From IMG/VR virus record IMGVR_UViG_3300010885_059546, positions 1 through 52,720 of that record: a DNA stretch of 52,720 nt. One strand, given 5' to 3'. Every line of letters starts with the position of its first letter. Position 1 is the stretch's first letter. Positions 51,689 to 52,720 of the stretch are shown one piece after another. A model generated the notes under the pieces. That model did no database searches, was not told the origin of the DNA, and was given only the letters and a program-made list of their open reading frames with translations. The translations under genes and the position numbers were made by a program. This stretch comes from a virus.

Positions 51689-52720
51689 ATGAAATCATTT
51701 AAAGAATTTATAGCAAATAGAGACGTCATATCCGAGGAAACAGAAAAGAAGGAATGGCGTAAGGAATACATAAAATTAGAGAAAGGATTCATTCCTCCTT
51801 CAAACTTGCGTCCAATTGTACAAGCGTTTATCGACAGTGGATCAATATCCCTTACTAATGACATTTCATCTAAAGTGACCATGCCCAAGAAATCTTTGTT
51901 CTTGGTCGGAGGTCCAGTACGCGACTTTTTGCTCGGAAAGAAGTCCAAAGATCTTGATCTTGCAACAAATGCCACGCCCGAACAGATCGCCGTGATCCTC
52001 CACAACGCGGGTTTCTCCATGACGAAGGAAGATCCAAAATGGGATCTTCCTTTCAAGCCTAAGATCGCAGGGGACGATGACAACAAGAAGTACTACTTGA
52101 AAGGCAGAGATTCTGCCGACAAGCCGTTTGTCGTCGGTGCCGTTGTAAACGGAGAGGAATTTGACGTTGCGACGTTCAGAAAGGACGCGAAGACCGTCAA
52201 CGGCCAGTCTGAAGTGGACTTCGTAGATAACCCCCACGAAGACGCCGAAAGAAGGGATTTTACCATCAACGCCATGTACATAGAACTCAACAAGGCCGAT
52301 GGAGAAAACGGCAAGCTTTATGACCCAACCAAATCCGGATACCATGACCTTCATTCGGGAAAAATAAAGGCGGTCGGCAAAGCCGAGGCTCGATTTGACG
52401 AGGACAAACTCAGAGTCATGAGGGCGATAAGGATGCAAGCCAAGTACGGAAAGCAGCCCATGGAGCAACCGCTGAAGGACGCTATATCTAAGTTCTCGGA
52501 CTTAGAGGGCGTGGCTTTAGAGAGAGTCCGAGAGGAATTCCTCAAGGGCCTTGAAGATCCGTCAATAGACCCCAAGAAATACATAGTCATGTATTCTAGA
52601 CTCGGCCTCTTGAAGAAAGTCCTCCCAGGGGTCCACCTTAACGTAGAAGTTCCTCCTCAACTGGCGGACAAAAAAGACAAGTACCTCGCCCTTGCATGGA
52701 TACTAAAAGACAATTCGATA
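51689..52720 (+). CDS. CCA-adding enzyme / poly(A) polymerase family nucleotidyltransferase, 3' end cut
   Basis: The frame is open for 344 codons to the window edge. GAAGGA precedes the ATG. The class II nucleotidyltransferase motifs are clear: FLVGGPVRDFLLG (71-83), KDLDLATNA (87-95, with D88 and D90), FDVATFR (158-164), ERRDFTINAM (187-196) and RFDEDKLRVMRAIR (235-248). The family adds CCA to tRNA 3' ends, or repairs them. The protein has an extra 65 residues before the domain and begins MKSFKEFIA, close to the T4 internal-protein targeting sequence as I recall it. It may therefore be packaged and injected, or the extension may serve another purpose. Confidence 0.85.
   Translation, partial: MKSFKEFIANRDVISEETEKKEWRKEYIKLEKGFIPPSNLRPIVQAFIDSGSISLTNDISSKVTMPKKSLFLVGGPVRDFLLGKKSKDLDLATNATPEQIAVILHNAGFSMTKEDPKWDLPFKPKIAGDDDNKKYYLKGRDSADKPFVVGAVVNGEEFDVATFRKDAKTVNGQSEVDFVDNPHEDAERRDFTINAMYIELNKADGENGKLYDPTKSGYHDLHSGKIKAVGKAEARFDEDKLRVMRAIRMQAKYGKQPMEQPLKDAISKFSDLEGVALERVREEFLKGLEDPSIDPKKYIVMYSRLGLLKKVLPGVHLNVEVPPQLADKKDKYLALAWILKDNSI

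Noticed and set aside
1-52720. Recoded stop codon, as in some large phages
   Set aside because: TAA, TAG and TGA all end well-supported genes, and long genes have no internal recoded stops.
1-52720. tRNA genes
   Set aside because: No cloverleaf with TTCGA-type arm was recognised in the short intergenic gaps, none of which is longer than about 130 bases.

Overview
The window is a stretch of a large tailed-phage genome, most likely a contractile-tailed virus distantly related to the T4 group. The main evidence is an ordered baseplate operon on the minus strand: tape measure, tube-cap-like protein, LysM wedge protein, gp27-like hub, gp5-like spike, gp25-like wedge, gp6/Baseplate-J wedge and gp7-like wedge. 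A gp17-like large terminase and T4-style capsid-targeting N-termini support the same view. Genes are closely packed, often with ATGA overlaps, and use Shine-Dalgarno sites of the AGGAGG type. TAA, TAG and TGA all act as stops, so the genetic code is standard. The host cannot be named from the sequence. The window looks like an internal piece of a longer genome, because a fibre gene is cut at the left edge and a CCA-adding enzyme at the right. Portal, capsid, sheath and tube genes are not here. I saw no tRNA, CRISPR array or insertion sequence.

Layout. 1-4.0 kb: truncated tail fibre, small genes and large terminase. 4.0-8.9 kb: accessory cassettes including a ferritin-like protein, an MscL channel with a zinc ribbon, a gluzincin metalloprotease and a very acidic protein. 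8.9-18.5 kb: small structural or unknown genes mixed with a secreted trypsin-like protease, a Cas4/AddB-like Fe-S nuclease, a TOPRIM primase and an actin-like ATPase. 18.5-27.0 kb: a fibre locus with three related proteins carrying PKD-type domains, one built of about 50 repeats of 13 residues. 27.1-30.5 kb: a deoxyribosyltransferase-like enzyme, a glycosyltransferase-like protein, a Pro/Thr-tailed fibre and a SET-domain protein. 30.5-47.3 kb: the baseplate and tape-measure operon. 47.3-50.6 kb: virion-associated genes and a candidate small terminase. 50.6-52.7 kb: plus-strand genes ending in a CCA-adding enzyme.

How it fits together. The minus strand carries nearly all the tail and packaging genes and is probably late-transcribed. 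Short plus-strand cassettes interrupt it about eight times. Several of these are preceded by sigma-70-like promoters, so they are probably expressed on a different schedule as accessory or host-takeover genes. At least six proteins begin with an F-[KEST]-x-[WYF]-[LIM]-like N-terminus that resembles the T4 capsid targeting sequence, which suggests that a group of proteins is packed into the head. The most unusual features are the 13-residue-repeat fibre, the actin-like filament protein, the SET-domain protein inside the tail operon, the MscL/ferritin/protease accessory set and the candidate packaged CCA enzyme.
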